This document shows, in pieces, positions 1 to 8,332 of a DNA stretch of 64,000 bases (position 1 is its first letter; every line of letters begins with the position of its first letter). This DNA is from an uncultured Lachnoclostridium sp. Lineage in GTDB: Bacteria; Bacillota; Clostridia; Lachnospirales; Lachnospiraceae. Made by a program: the position numbers and the translations under genes. The notes under the pieces are model-generated. The model saw only the letters and a list, made by a program, of their open reading frames with translations. It was not told the DNA's origin and made no database searches. The stretch is from the NCBI GenBank assembly GCA_905212635.1, contig CAJMFH010000006.1, forward strand, positions 1-64,000, in the 5' to 3' direction.

Positions 1-127
1 CCGGTATTTCATAAGTATCTCTTTCTTTATGTTTACAAAACACCCATTTTCCATCTGCCTTAGAAATAATTACAGCAAATTTTAATAAACTGTCATCTAC
101 ATCATCATGAAAATTAACTTCCAGCAT
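1..127 (-). CDS. Nudix hydrolase, N-terminal fragment (runs off window)
   Basis: The first 42 codons of a gene that continues beyond base 1. The start at 127 is preceded by a clear GGAGG site. The visible residues (MLEVNFHDDVDD, then LLKFAVIISKADGKWVF and KHKERDTYEIP) resemble the opening strand of a Nudix domain just before the GGG/Nudix box, which is not in the window. Nudix enzymes cleave nucleoside diphosphates linked to other groups; the substrate cannot be told. It is followed downstream (higher coordinates) by another small stand-alone gene on the same strand, fitting the accessory character of this end. Confidence 0.6.
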   Translation of the reverse strand, partial: MLEVNFHDDVDDSLLKFAVIISKADGKWVFCKHKERDTYEIP

Positions 128-210
128 TTTTTCTCCTCCATAAATTCAAGTTAATAATATTACATGTGTCATAAATATTCAAAAGATACCTCTTTTTCAT
201 CTGAAGCAGT

Positions 211-229
211 TGTCGCAAAATTTGCGACA
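211..229. repeat. 19-bp perfect palindrome TGTCGCAAA-A-TTTGCGACA
   Basis: A 9-base inverted repeat around a single central base, in the 207-base gap between the Nudix fragment and the first GNAT gene. No T-run follows it, so it does not look like an intrinsic terminator. It could be an operator. It could also be a relic of a DUF1016-type gene, because the DUF1016 pseudogene nearby contains similar short odd-centred palindromes. Confidence 0.4.
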
Positions 230-307
230 GCTGAATTATCACATCTTCCTTTGATGCATTATTAATATGTTTATCGATTGTTTTTATATTTCCTCCACAA
301 CTCCCAA

Positions 308-326
308 TTTCCCAGTTCATTAAAGC
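308..326. repeat. 19-base direct repeat, copy 1
   Basis: TTTCCCAGTTCATTAAAGC, identical to bases 847-865. On the minus strand it begins 9 bases after the stop codon of the GNAT gene at 335-736. Confidence 0.6.
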
Positions 327-334
327 GGAAATGG

Positions 335-736
335 TCAGCATCTCATAAAACCACAGCAACCTACATCTGAAAACTCAGTGAACCCCAATTTCTTATAGAA
401 ATTCACATTCTTAGGCATATTATCCGTTGCCAACTCAATTTGTCGAACATTATGATATTTTTTGAGAACAGCTTTTAGCAGAGCCGTTCCGACACCTTGA
501 TGCTGTTTTTTTGGAAAAACAAGAATATCCTGAATAAAAACAATGGTAAAACCATCGCCAACACATCTGATAATTCCAAGCAGTTCTCTATTTTCATATG
601 CTGCTAATACAAGTAAAGAATTTTTGTATCCTTGTTCCAATACTAGCATGTTCTCTGTGTATGCTCTCCATCCAACCTCAGTATAAAGATGCTGTATTTC
701 GTTTTTCTTGAAGTCTCTATATTCTCTTATTTCCAT
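335..736 (-). CDS. GNAT family N-acetyltransferase
   Basis: A 133-residue single-domain GNAT protein, beginning MEIREYRDF. I chose the ATG at 736 because GGAGG lies just upstream of it; an in-frame start 11 codons earlier has no such site. The acetyl-CoA pyrophosphate loop is visible as HQGVGTALL, preceded by the beta strand IQDILVFPK, and a typical GNAT C-terminus (FYKKLGF) follows. GNATs move an acetyl group from acetyl-CoA to an amine; the substrate here is unknown. The gene stands alone between two other small enzyme genes on the same strand. Its 3' flank carries a 19-base sequence shared with the Nudix gene upstream. Confidence 0.85.
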   Translation of the reverse strand: MEIREYRDFKKNEIQHLYTEVGWRAYTENMLVLEQGYKNSLLVLAAYENRELLGIIRCVGDGFTIVFIQDILVFPKKQHQGVGTALLKAVLKKYHNVRQIELATDNMPKNVNFYKKLGFTEFSDVGCCGFMRC

Positions 737-846
737 TTTGTCCTCCAAATTTCTATTTACTAAACTCAAACTATCTCAACGCCTTCATCTTCTTACCCTA
801 CAAACAAGAAACATGTCTCGCTCCAAAGAGCTCGGTCAATTTCGTT

Positions 847-865
847 TTTCCCAGTTCATTAAAGC
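847..865. repeat. 19-base direct repeat, copy 2
   Basis: Identical to bases 308-326. On the minus strand it overlaps the last codons and the stop of the Nudix gene at 859-1341. With copy 1 it marks the 3' ends of two neighbouring unrelated genes. Confidence 0.6.
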
Positions 866-1341
866 AATTCGTTTAATGCTGTATACTCTCTCAAATACAT
901 TCCTCTACGCATCTCATCGACTCCCTTATATGAATTATGCTGTGAAAAAATATCTTTAATTTCAGATATATCAAGCCATCTTGGTTCCATACCAACTTGT
1001 ATTTCTCTTTCTGTTTGTTTTATTTGAGTTGTACCTGTGGCTTTGCAGATAAAATACCGATTCACCCATTTCCAGTTCGCATAGTATTCATCAATTTCTA
1101 ACAAGCAATCCGAAGTTTCTACTTGTACCCCTGTTTCTTCAGCAATTTCCCGAATACAACACTCTTCATCACTTTCATTTCTTTCCAAGCCTCCGCCCGG
1201 AATCATCCACTGATTTGTTTTTGTTTCATATGAAAGCAAGATTCGTTCTCCATCTATAACGATACCTCTACAAGCAGTTCTGGTTTTATTCCAATTACCA
1301 AAATAATTTTCTCCAACAATTTCTATCGTTTTCATTTTCAT
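859..1341 (-). CDS. Nudix hydrolase
   Basis: A complete 160-residue Nudix protein. The Nudix box is intact around residues 50-72: G, five residues, E, seven residues, then REIAEETGV, which supplies the metal-binding glutamates. The start ATG at 1341 follows GGAGG; a second ATG two codons on (1335) is equally spaced and could be the true start. The family hydrolyses nucleoside diphosphate-X compounds (house-cleaning or signalling nucleotides); the substrate cannot be deduced. It lies in a run of single-domain GNAT/Nudix/HAD genes with no operon partner of obvious function. Confidence 0.85.
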   Translation of the reverse strand: MKMKTIEIVGENYFGNWNKTRTACRGIVIDGERILLSYETKTNQWMIPGGGLERNESDEECCIREIAEETGVQVETSDCLLEIDEYYANWKWVNRYFICKATGTTQIKQTEREIQVGMEPRWLDISEIKDIFSQHNSYKGVDEMRRGMYLREYTALNELL

Positions 1342-1391
1342 TCATCCTCCGATCAATTTCAACTCTGCTAACTATCTGATAAAATTCAAAT

Positions 1392-1841
1392 TTACAAATC
1401 CAGTTGAAGCACGATTTCTTCATCATTCATCTCTCCCGTATCACGAAAGCCTGCCTTACGATACATAGATAGTGCAGTTGTATTTGTTTCTTTGGTTGAT
1501 AAGCGAATATTGTTTGCACCATGTTCCCTGAAATATTGAATAATTACTTGTAAAGCTGCTGTTCCGTACCCATTTCCCTGCAATCTTTCGTCAATCATAA
1601 ATCTCCACAGCCAGTATCTGTCATTTGGATCATCATATTCCTCATCAAACGCAAACATGGTAAATCCCACTATTTTTTCATCACAAAATATAACAAAAGG
1701 ACGAGCCACCTCCTCGTTTTCTTTTGCAGACTTCCAAGAATCCTCATTTGAAGCTATATATTGCATTTGGTTGCTTGCAACTTTCAATTCAAAACATTGT
1801 TTCATGTTATCTTCCGTTAAGTCTATTAGTTCTATTTTCAT
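1392..1841 (-). CDS. GNAT family N-acetyltransferase, BltD/PaiA-like
   Basis: A GNAT domain of 149 residues starting MKIELIDL. The ATG at 1841 has AGGGG at good spacing; a TTG two codons upstream is too close to that site. The cofactor loop RLQGNGYGTAAL and the following strand (IRLSTKETNTTAL, then MYRKAGF) are clear. The RYWLWRFMID stretch resembles diamine/spermidine acetyltransferases such as BltD, so a polyamine substrate is possible but not shown. It is preceded by the DUF1016 remnant. Confidence 0.85.
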   Translation of the reverse strand: MKIELIDLTEDNMKQCFELKVASNQMQYIASNEDSWKSAKENEEVARPFVIFCDEKIVGFTMFAFDEEYDDPNDRYWLWRFMIDERLQGNGYGTAALQVIIQYFREHGANNIRLSTKETNTTALSMYRKAGFRDTGEMNDEEIVLQLDL

Positions 1842-1922
1842 TTCCAAGTCCCCTTATATAATCTGTTTGACAAATTCCGATTTTATAGGATATCATGATT
1901 TCTCCACGACCTAAAATAGAAT

Positions 1923-2852
1923 TTAATCTTTCAACTCTGCCTCAATCTCTTCGATTGTAGGCATACTTCCCTTAAATTCTTCTGGTATCAACTTAGATAA
2001 TTCATAGCTGGATATTCCCAAAGGTTGACTTGTTGACTCCAAAGCATATTGTGCCTCGACTTTATCCATATCTTTACAGATTAGTAATCCTAAAGTCGGA
2101 TTATCCTTCTCTGTTTTCATTTGGTGATTAACCGCAACAACATACGTTCCAAGTTGTCCAGCATAGGATGAATCAAATTTACCAGTCTTGATTTCTACAA
2201 CTACATAGCAATGTCTTTGTGTATTGTAAAACAACATATCAATGAATTTTTCTACTTTTCCCACTACAATACGGACTTCACGTCCCATATAAGCGAATCC
2301 AGTTCCCAGTTCCATTAGAAATTTGTTACTGCTTTTCCCTGCCTTTCAAATAAATCCGTATTTAAAAAACTTAACAGAACATCGCGAGACCAATTGTTTT
2401 CTAGTGTTTTTCTCACATAAAACAATGCTTTATCCACATTATTTTTACATTTGTCTATTATGCCCCCAAGGAATTCTAAAAATAACAGACAAATCGTCCA
2501 CAACTTGTGGACTTATTTCAATTGAGTTCAAATCGTCCACAGCTTATGGACGATTTTCACCAAAAGGATATAACTCATAAAAATAACGCATATATTTTAA
2601 ATTAGTCGGTGAAAATGACTTAACATCAGGTAATACCTTTTTTAAGTCAGCACTAAGTATCTTATAAAATCCAAATCCGTATCCATATTGCTTGCTCATA
2701 GCAGAAATATCTTTTCCGAGTTTCCAATAAAACCTTAGCATTTCATCATTTATTTTTACCGCTGCTCGAATTTGACTTTTTCTAAATTCATCTGTGATTT
2801 CTGTTATCCAATCTTTGTATGATGTACCATCACCAATAACTATTTTCTCCAT
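1923..2852 (-). pseudogene. DUF1016 / YhcG-type PD-(D/E)XK nuclease gene, degraded
   Basis: Three reading-frame pieces together make one DUF1016 protein. The N-terminal domain lies at 2852-2544 (GKDISAM, LKYMRYFYELYPF), a middle piece at about 2460-2315 (IIDKCKNN, ALFYVRKTLENNW) and the C-terminal nuclease domain at 2315-1923 (MELGTGFAYMGREV, YVVVEIKTGKF, GQLGTYV). Lesions visible: a stop after FGENRP near 2544; a frame change near 2460 where IPWGHN in one frame is followed by IIDKCKNN in another; and a stop after GKAVTNF with an apparent deletion of roughly 50 residues before ELGTGF. In the middle, a GTGGACGATTTG unit occurs twice, consistent with a small duplication. Intact members accompany restriction-like or defence functions; this copy should be inactive. 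Confidence 0.85.
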
Positions 2853-3117
2853 TATTTCAACCCCTTTCTTAAACTATTTTTCAATATATAGTACATCTAT
2901 ATTCTTCAAATCATCCGCATTGAGGTTTCTATTATCACACTTATCAACATTGCTTTTATAGTATAACCCTCTGCAACTTCCAATTTAAACAATCCACAAA
3001 AACTTTAGTTCCCATGTTAGAAATCCATTATACCATCACCGACAATATATATCAACGATATTCCACATTTTTTGATAATTTTTTCCAATTCAATTCTTCT
3101 TTGAACAGAAACTTTTA
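2853..3117. other. A+T-rich gap without recognisable gene
   Basis: About 265 bases between the DUF1016 remnant and the next GNAT gene. I see no convincing coding frame, strong promoter or terminator. Confidence 0.4.
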
Positions 3118-3654
3118 TTATCCACCATAGTAATTTGTTATTCCTGTAATTCCATCCAATGCTCCTTGTCTCAACAAACAAACCATGAATCCTTCATCAC
3201 CCCATTTTTCTCTGTCTTTATGATATATTCCATATTTATAAGATGGCTCAAATCCAAATCTAGAGTATAACATTGTATTTCCGCCAAGAAATACCGCTCC
3301 ATAACCCATGTTTTTTGCTATTTGTAAACCTTCTTCAACAAGCATTCTCATGATACCCTGTTTTCTATATTTTGGCAAAACTGCGCACTGCGATAAGGTC
3401 AATTCCGTAATATTGCCATTATCAGTAACTATGTCGGTCTCATGTATGGCAACTTCTCCAATAATCTTTTCATTTTCCAAAACAGCAACAAGTGATAGTT
3501 CTGGAATATATGTATCTTTCCGTCTTTCATCAATGAAATGCCGTTTCATAAATTTACCAATTTCTATGCCGTGTTGTTCGGAAAATGCCTCATAAATCAC
3601 ATTGTCAACTTCACTATATTCTGAAGGCTCTTCTGGCCTGATTATTATTTTCAT
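3118..3654 (-). CDS. GNAT family N-acetyltransferase, YhbS-like
   Basis: A 178-residue protein with GNAT features: strand LTLSQCAVLPKYRKQG followed by a slightly unusual loop (QGIMRML instead of the usual GxGxxL), then LGGNTMLYSRFGF, the YhbS-type ending in which a phenylalanine-rich segment closes the fold. The start at 3654 lies behind AGGAG about 12 bases upstream. An N-acetyltransferase of unknown substrate. It precedes nothing in an operon; the HAD gene upstream is 39 bases away on the same strand, so the two may be co-transcribed. Confidence 0.8.
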   Translation of the reverse strand: MKIIIRPEEPSEYSEVDNVIYEAFSEQHGIEIGKFMKRHFIDERRKDTYIPELSLVAVLENEKIIGEVAIHETDIVTDNGNITELTLSQCAVLPKYRKQGIMRMLVEEGLQIAKNMGYGAVFLGGNTMLYSRFGFEPSYKYGIYHKDREKWGDEGFMVCLLRQGALDGITGITNYYGG

Positions 3655-3693
3655 GTTTGCAATTATCTCCTACTTTAATTTTTCATATCCATA

Positions 3694-4374
3694 TCAACTA
3701 TTATACAGCATTTGCAATAATTCATATAAACTGCTAATGCTTCCCTCAGACTTCGTTGTACGTTGTATATGAACAAATTTACAATTTGCATTACGTGCTG
3801 TTTTTCTATCTTTTTCTTCATCTCCCACAAAAACCAATTCCGTAACAGGAACACCATATTTATCAGAAATCATCTGCAATCCTTTACAATTTGGTTTCCG
3901 ATATCCTGCACCACAAGAAGATACATAATAATCAAAATAACACAGCAATTCTGAAATATCCTTTTTAAAGATTTCATCTGGCATTGCATTTGGCAGATCA
4001 GTAAGCGTCGCTATGATATAGCCTTTCTCTTTCAACTCCTTTAAAACTTCTATTGTATCCGGATATATTTTTGCTGACAACTTTAATCCATGCCAAAACG
4101 TTTCTATACAATTTTTAATTAGCGTATCAATATGCCAGTGTTCCAATGCGTTTGAAAAAATATGCTCTGCCGAATATTCTACCTCTCTACCGCTGACTCG
4201 TGGATTAAAATCCTTTAAAATTTGAACTGATTTTTGAACATCTTCCTTCGAAACATTGCAATTATATTGCTGAATAATTGCATCAATCCCCTGCTGATAA
4301 AACTCTACCCACGAATATGGCATTCCCTCATACTGCATTAATGTTCCGCCCAAATCAAAGACTATAATTTTCAA
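3694..4374 (-). CDS. HAD superfamily hydrolase
   Basis: A 226-residue haloacid-dehalogenase-like protein with an alpha-helical cap. Motif I is FDLGGTL, with the nucleophile Asp but Gly where phosphatases usually have the second Asp. Motif II is ATLTDLP and motif III/IV is RKPNCKGLQ followed by FVGDEEKD. The gene starts with TTG at 4374, supported by AAGGAAGTG seven bases upstream. The Gly at the acid/base position makes ordinary phosphatase activity uncertain. It is the last gene of the A+T-rich accessory run. Confidence 0.8.
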   Translation of the reverse strand: MKIIVFDLGGTLMQYEGMPYSWVEFYQQGIDAIIQQYNCNVSKEDVQKSVQILKDFNPRVSGREVEYSAEHIFSNALEHWHIDTLIKNCIETFWHGLKLSAKIYPDTIEVLKELKEKGYIIATLTDLPNAMPDEIFKKDISELLCYFDYYVSSCGAGYRKPNCKGLQMISDKYGVPVTELVFVGDEEKDRKTARNANCKFVHIQRTTKSEGSISSLYELLQMLYNS

Positions 4375-4868
4375 ATTGAATCACTTCCTTAAAGTTCGTT
4401 CTATTCTGCTATCTCCTTATCACCATAATTACGGCTGGCAGAAAAAGCATCATATTTTTTGTACTTCTTCATAAAATTCTATCAATCAAACATTTCATTG
4501 TTAAAATGAGAATACAACATACTTGATTTGACCTTATTTCATCTTTTTTCAATTAGGTCAAGCATTTTACGCACCTCTTTTGACCTAATATACATTTTTT
4601 TAATAAAAGTCAAATTTGTCCTCCTAATTTTATGACCCAAAATCATTATTCACAAGATCGAACCAAACATTTAATGATAACCTTTACTCTTTTTTTTGAC
4701 TTATATCACAAATTTCATGTTCAGACCAAAAATGACCCTAGAATTTTATGACTCAATTCGCATTTTTTCATATAAAAGTCAATCGCAAGGGGTGATCACA
4801 CATTATCGCAAAGCAAACCTCCACCACAAAAACAAAACTCTCCCGGCAAACCAGCTGGCATCTCCCCT
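4375..4868. other. 494-base noncoding stretch with repeated TGACC-type half-sites
   Basis: No plausible gene. It contains a perfect 10-base inverted repeat (ATTAGGTCAA at 4552-4561, TTGACCTAAT at 4580-4589, 18-base spacer) followed by a T-run on the plus strand. A further TTTGACCTTA lies at 4527-4536, with related ATTTTATGAC and AAAGTCAA units scattered to about 4780. It could hold the HAD gene promoter with an operator array, or be degraded sequence at the junction with the conserved chromosome. Confidence 0.45.
4552..4589. promoter_or_regulatory. Inverted repeat ATTAGGTCAA-N18-TTGACCTAAT
   Basis: Ten-base perfect arms. It lies upstream of the HAD gene (minus strand). Read on the plus strand it is followed by TATACATTTTTTT, so it may instead be a weak terminator. 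An additional half-site lies 16 bases to the left. Confidence 0.35.
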
Positions 4869-6368
4869 CTACGCTTCCTCCGCCCACGCAAGTGCGCATC
4901 GGACCGCACGTTTCCATCCCTCTAATTTCCGGCTGCGCTGCTCTTCCGGCATATCTGCCTGAAATACCTTTGACAGCGCCCAGTTTTTGCGGATATCGTC
5001 AATATCTTCCCAGTAGCCTACCGCAAGTCCTGCCAGATACGCAGCTCCTAATGCTGTCGTCTCTACGCATTGTGGGCGAAGCACATCTACATTCAGCATA
5101 TCCGCCTGAAACTGCATCAGGAAATTATTGTTGGAAGCACCGCCATCCACTTTAAGGCTGACAATATCCACGCCGGATTCCTGCTCCATAATTTTCAGAA
5201 TGTCGTATGTCTGGTATGCCATTGCTTCTAAGACAGCCCGCACAAAATGTTCTTTTTTACATCCTCTTGTCAAACCGACAACCATGCCACGCGCGTATGG
5301 ATTCCAGTAAGGCGCACCAAGTCCGGTAAACGCAGGTACAACATAAACTCCATTGGTATCTTCTACCGCATCCGCATAGGCTTCTGTCTGGGAAGCATCT
5401 TTCACAAGATCCATTTCATCACGCAGCCACTGCACTCCTGCTCCTGCCACAAAAATACTTCCTTCCAATGCGTATTGTATCTGATCGTCAAAACTCGCTG
5501 CAATCGTTGTAAGCAGACCATTTTTAGAATTAACTGCCTGCTCTCCTGTATTCATAAGCAAAAAACAGCCTGTCCCATATGTATTTTTCACTTCTCCTGC
5601 CGAAAAACAGCATTGGCCAAATAATGCCGCCTGCTGATCTCCTGCCGCACCGGCAATCGGGATTCCTCCACTAAGCACCGTGGAATCGGTAATGCCATAG
5701 ATACAACTTGACGGACGCACTTCCGGAAGCATTGATTTTGGAATATGGAAATAGGCAAGAATCTTTTCATCCCAGCATAACTGATGAATATCAAACATCA
5801 TCGTTCTGGAGGCATTGGTATAATCCGTTACATGAACCGCGCCCTTTGTCAGGTTCCAGATCAGCCAGGTGTCGATCGTTCCAAAGATCAAATCCCCGGC
5901 TTCCGCTTTTTCCCGCGCCCCTTCTACATGGTCTAAGATCCATGCAATTTTGGAAGCAGAAAAATACGCATCCGGAATAAGCCCGGTTGTTTTTTGTACG
6001 TACTCTGTCCATCCATTTTTTACCATTTCTTCAATCCGGTCTGCCGTTCTGCGGCATTGCCAGACAATCGCGTTGTACACCGGTTGTCCCGTATGACGGT
6101 CCCAGACAATCGTCGTCTCTCTTTGGTTCGTGATGCCGATTCCCGCGATTTCTTCTGCGGCGGCACCGATTTTACTAATCGCCTCTGTGGCGACAGACAG
6201 CTGGGACGCCCAGATTTCCATCGGATCATGCTCGACCCAGCCTGCCTGTGGATAAATCTGTTCAAACTCTTTCTGCGCCATGCTGCATATATTTCCCTGC
6301 TTATCAAACAAAATACAACGGGAACTTGTCGTTCCCTGATCTAATGCTAACATGTATTTTTTCGTCAT
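4869..6368 (-). CDS. glpK: Glycerol kinase
   Basis: A full-length 499-residue FGGY kinase that phosphorylates glycerol to sn-glycerol 3-phosphate in the cytoplasm. It opens with the ATP-loop motif LALDQGTTSSR and has the glycerol-binding NQRETT and W(Q)CRRT segments. The second phosphate-binding region (YGTGCFLLMNTG) and the adenosine motif (LKVDGGASNN) are also present. The start codon directly follows the stop of the metallophosphoesterase gene (TAAATG), so translation is coupled. No glpF or glpD lies beside it, which is unusual. Glycerol 3-phosphate would also feed the CDP-glycerol pathway suggested by tagD in the envelope locus, an inference only. Confidence 0.97.
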   Translation of the reverse strand: MTKKYMLALDQGTTSSRCILFDKQGNICSMAQKEFEQIYPQAGWVEHDPMEIWASQLSVATEAISKIGAAAEEIAGIGITNQRETTIVWDRHTGQPVYNAIVWQCRRTADRIEEMVKNGWTEYVQKTTGLIPDAYFSASKIAWILDHVEGAREKAEAGDLIFGTIDTWLIWNLTKGAVHVTDYTNASRTMMFDIHQLCWDEKILAYFHIPKSMLPEVRPSSCIYGITDSTVLSGGIPIAGAAGDQQAALFGQCCFSAGEVKNTYGTGCFLLMNTGEQAVNSKNGLLTTIAASFDDQIQYALEGSIFVAGAGVQWLRDEMDLVKDASQTEAYADAVEDTNGVYVVPAFTGLGAPYWNPYARGMVVGLTRGCKKEHFVRAVLEAMAYQTYDILKIMEQESGVDIVSLKVDGGASNNNFLMQFQADMLNVDVLRPQCVETTALGAAYLAGLAVGYWEDIDDIRKNWALSKVFQADMPEEQRSRKLEGWKRAVRCALAWAEEA

Positions 6369-7490
6369 TTACTTCCCCTCAATATCAATCACTACATATT
6401 CGGATTTGCACCCCGTCTTAAACTTGATCGCCCAGTCCGAAATACCGGAGGTAACGATAAAGTTCGTCAAATTTCGTGTTTCCAGTCCATAAGTCTTATC
6501 ATTTTCGCCGGACCACTCTCCCACATAGTTGATTGGGAAAAATTGTCCACCGTGCGTATGTCCGGACAATACCAAGTCCACTTTGGCTGCCGCCTGATTG
6601 TCATAATCGTGCGGCTGATGATCCAGTACAATACTGTATTTCGAGGCATCCAGATTCTCCGTCAATTTTTGCATACTTGCCCGCGAACCTCCCTTTTGCT
6701 CTTCCGAGCGATCCTGACGCCCGATCAGGTAAAATCGATTATCGATTAATTCCACATCGTCCTGCATCACATGGACTCCATTTTTTTCCAGTTCTTTTAT
6801 CAGGTCGTCTCCGTCATATCCGCGGTATTCCGGATCATAATATCCCTTGTCATGATTTCCGAACACAAAATATACCCCATATGTTGGATTCAATTTTGAT
6901 AATGCATGGCAGGCATCGATCATATCCTGTTTGGAGGTGTCATCATCGACAAAATCTCCGGTAATCACTACAACATCCGGATTCGTCTTCTGCATTTCCT
7001 CCACGTATTTTTCAAGTTCTTTTCCGTTAAACGTCGTTCCCACATGAGAATCCGCAAACTGAACGACGCGCAATGTTCCGGTCTGTTTCTCCGTATGCAG
7101 TGTATAGGGCACTTCCCATACATGGTTGGCAAGGAACCATCCACAGATCAGATAACCGGCCGTCAAAACAATAGCAAAAAGACCGGCAACTTCCTGTCTG
7201 CTCCATTTGGCAGGTTTGCCGGTCTTTTTGTGAAGGAGTACGGTAACTCCATCACATAAAAGCCAGATGATGACAAGGTGGATCATACATATGAGGGCAT
7301 TCATTATTCCCATGGTATACCAAAGTACACCGAATACTACAAGAACCAGTGCCAGACTTTCTAAAATCCGAAGCCATTTCTTCCCTTTCGACACTTTTTC
7401 CATAAAACGGAATTGAGAAATCCGTCTCGTTACATAGAAAAAGGAACCAAGCACTATGAGAAACATTGCCAGCATAATAAAAAACCACAT
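6369..7490 (-). CDS. Membrane-anchored metallophosphoesterase, YkuE-like
   Basis: 373 residues: three or four N-terminal membrane helices (residues about 1-130) and then a calcineurin-like phosphoesterase domain. The metal ligands are all present: FADSHVG, GDFVDDD, FGNHDKG and SGHTHGGQ. The start at 7490 is backed by a near-perfect GGAGGTGAT. Relatives such as YkuE act at the outer face of the membrane on phospho-lipids or exported phosphoesters. It sits between eda (28-base gap) and glpK (direct abutment), so the three are probably one transcript. Whether it releases glycerol-type products for GlpK is speculation. Confidence 0.9.
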   Translation of the reverse strand: MWFFIMLAMFLIVLGSFFYVTRRISQFRFMEKVSKGKKWLRILESLALVLVVFGVLWYTMGIMNALICMIHLVIIWLLCDGVTVLLHKKTGKPAKWSRQEVAGLFAIVLTAGYLICGWFLANHVWEVPYTLHTEKQTGTLRVVQFADSHVGTTFNGKELEKYVEEMQKTNPDVVVITGDFVDDDTSKQDMIDACHALSKLNPTYGVYFVFGNHDKGYYDPEYRGYDGDDLIKELEKNGVHVMQDDVELIDNRFYLIGRQDRSEEQKGGSRASMQKLTENLDASKYSIVLDHQPHDYDNQAAAKVDLVLSGHTHGGQFFPINYVGEWSGENDKTYGLETRNLTNFIVTSGISDWAIKFKTGCKSEYVVIDIEGK

Positions 7491-7518
7491 CTTTTGTCAT
7501 CACCTCCGCTTTGTATCT

Positions 7519-8157
7519 TTATGCACGAACACGTTTTACAAGTTCGGCTGCATCTTTTGTCATTTTCTCAATCTCATCAAATTTACCTGCACTTACGAGG
7601 TCACCTTTTACCATCCAGCTTCCACCACAGGCAAGAATACGGTCATATTTGAGGTATTCTTCTACATTGCCAAGGTTGATTCCACCGGTAGGCATAAATT
7701 TGAGTGTTGTGTAAGGAGCTGCTACTGCCTTGATCATCTTCAATCCGCCAGCTGGTTCTGCCGGGAAGAATTTTACGACGTCAAGTCCCATCTCCAATGC
7801 TTTTTCCATCTCACTCGGTGTCTGTGTTCCCGGGGTAACCGGGATATTTTTATCGATGCAGTACTGAACTACCTTCGGATTTAATCCGGGACTTACGATA
7901 AATTTAGCACCGGCTGCTACAGCACGGTCAACCTGTTCTGTCGTAAGAACGGTTCCTGCACCTACAAGCATCTCCGGAAATTTCTCCGTCATAATACGGA
8001 TGGATTCTTCTGCTGCTTCTGTACGGAATGTCACCTCAGCACATGGAAGTCCACCATTGCACAAAGCTTTTGCCAATGGCTCTGCATCTTTTGCATCGTT
8101 CAAAACAACAACCGGTACGATACCGATTTTCTCAATTTTTTCTAATACTGCGTTCAT
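7519..8157 (-). CDS. eda: 2-keto-3-deoxy-6-phosphogluconate (KDPG) aldolase
   Basis: A 212-residue class I aldolase that splits KDPG (and often 4-hydroxy-2-oxoglutarate) to pyruvate and glyceraldehyde 3-phosphate in Entner-Doudoroff and uronate breakdown. The catalytic Glu is seen in EVTFRT and the Schiff-base Lys in VVKFFPAE, with GAGTVLT and MPTGGIN phosphate-loop motifs. It is the first gene of an eda-phosphoesterase-glpK run. A strong promoter (TTGAAA-N16-TATAAT) lies just upstream, and the leader carries a small CCGGT-TATT-ACCGG hairpin near the ribosome site. No kdgK or uronate genes are adjacent. Confidence 0.95.
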   Translation of the reverse strand: MNAVLEKIEKIGIVPVVVLNDAKDAEPLAKALCNGGLPCAEVTFRTEAAEESIRIMTEKFPEMLVGAGTVLTTEQVDRAVAAGAKFIVSPGLNPKVVQYCIDKNIPVTPGTQTPSEMEKALEMGLDVVKFFPAEPAGGLKMIKAVAAPYTTLKFMPTGGINLGNVEEYLKYDRILACGGSWMVKGDLVSAGKFDEIEKMTKDAAELVKRVRA

Positions 8158-8214
8158 ACTATATTCTTCCTTTCTTCCGGTAATAACCGGGCATAAAAAT
8201 CTTCAAACATATTT

Positions 8215-8242
8215 ATTATACCATGTTTCCCTTGATTTTCAA
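8215..8242 (-). promoter_or_regulatory. Promoter of eda operon
   Basis: -35 TTGAAA at 8242-8237, 16-base spacer, -10 TATAAT at 8220-8215 with an extended TGG just before it. It lies 58 bases upstream of the eda start. Confidence 0.75.
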
Positions 8243-8332
8243 CCTTTTCGAAAAAGATTTCACCTTGCATTTTGTATATTTTTTTCAGTTTGGGAAATGA
8301 TGATAAAAAAGCTATAAAGGAGTTATAAAATT

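Noticed and set aside
114..359. 81-residue minus-strand frame between the Nudix fragment and the first GNAT gene
   Set aside because: Overlaps both neighbours, has no ribosome site and no recognisable domain; at most a relic of a DUF1016-type gene.
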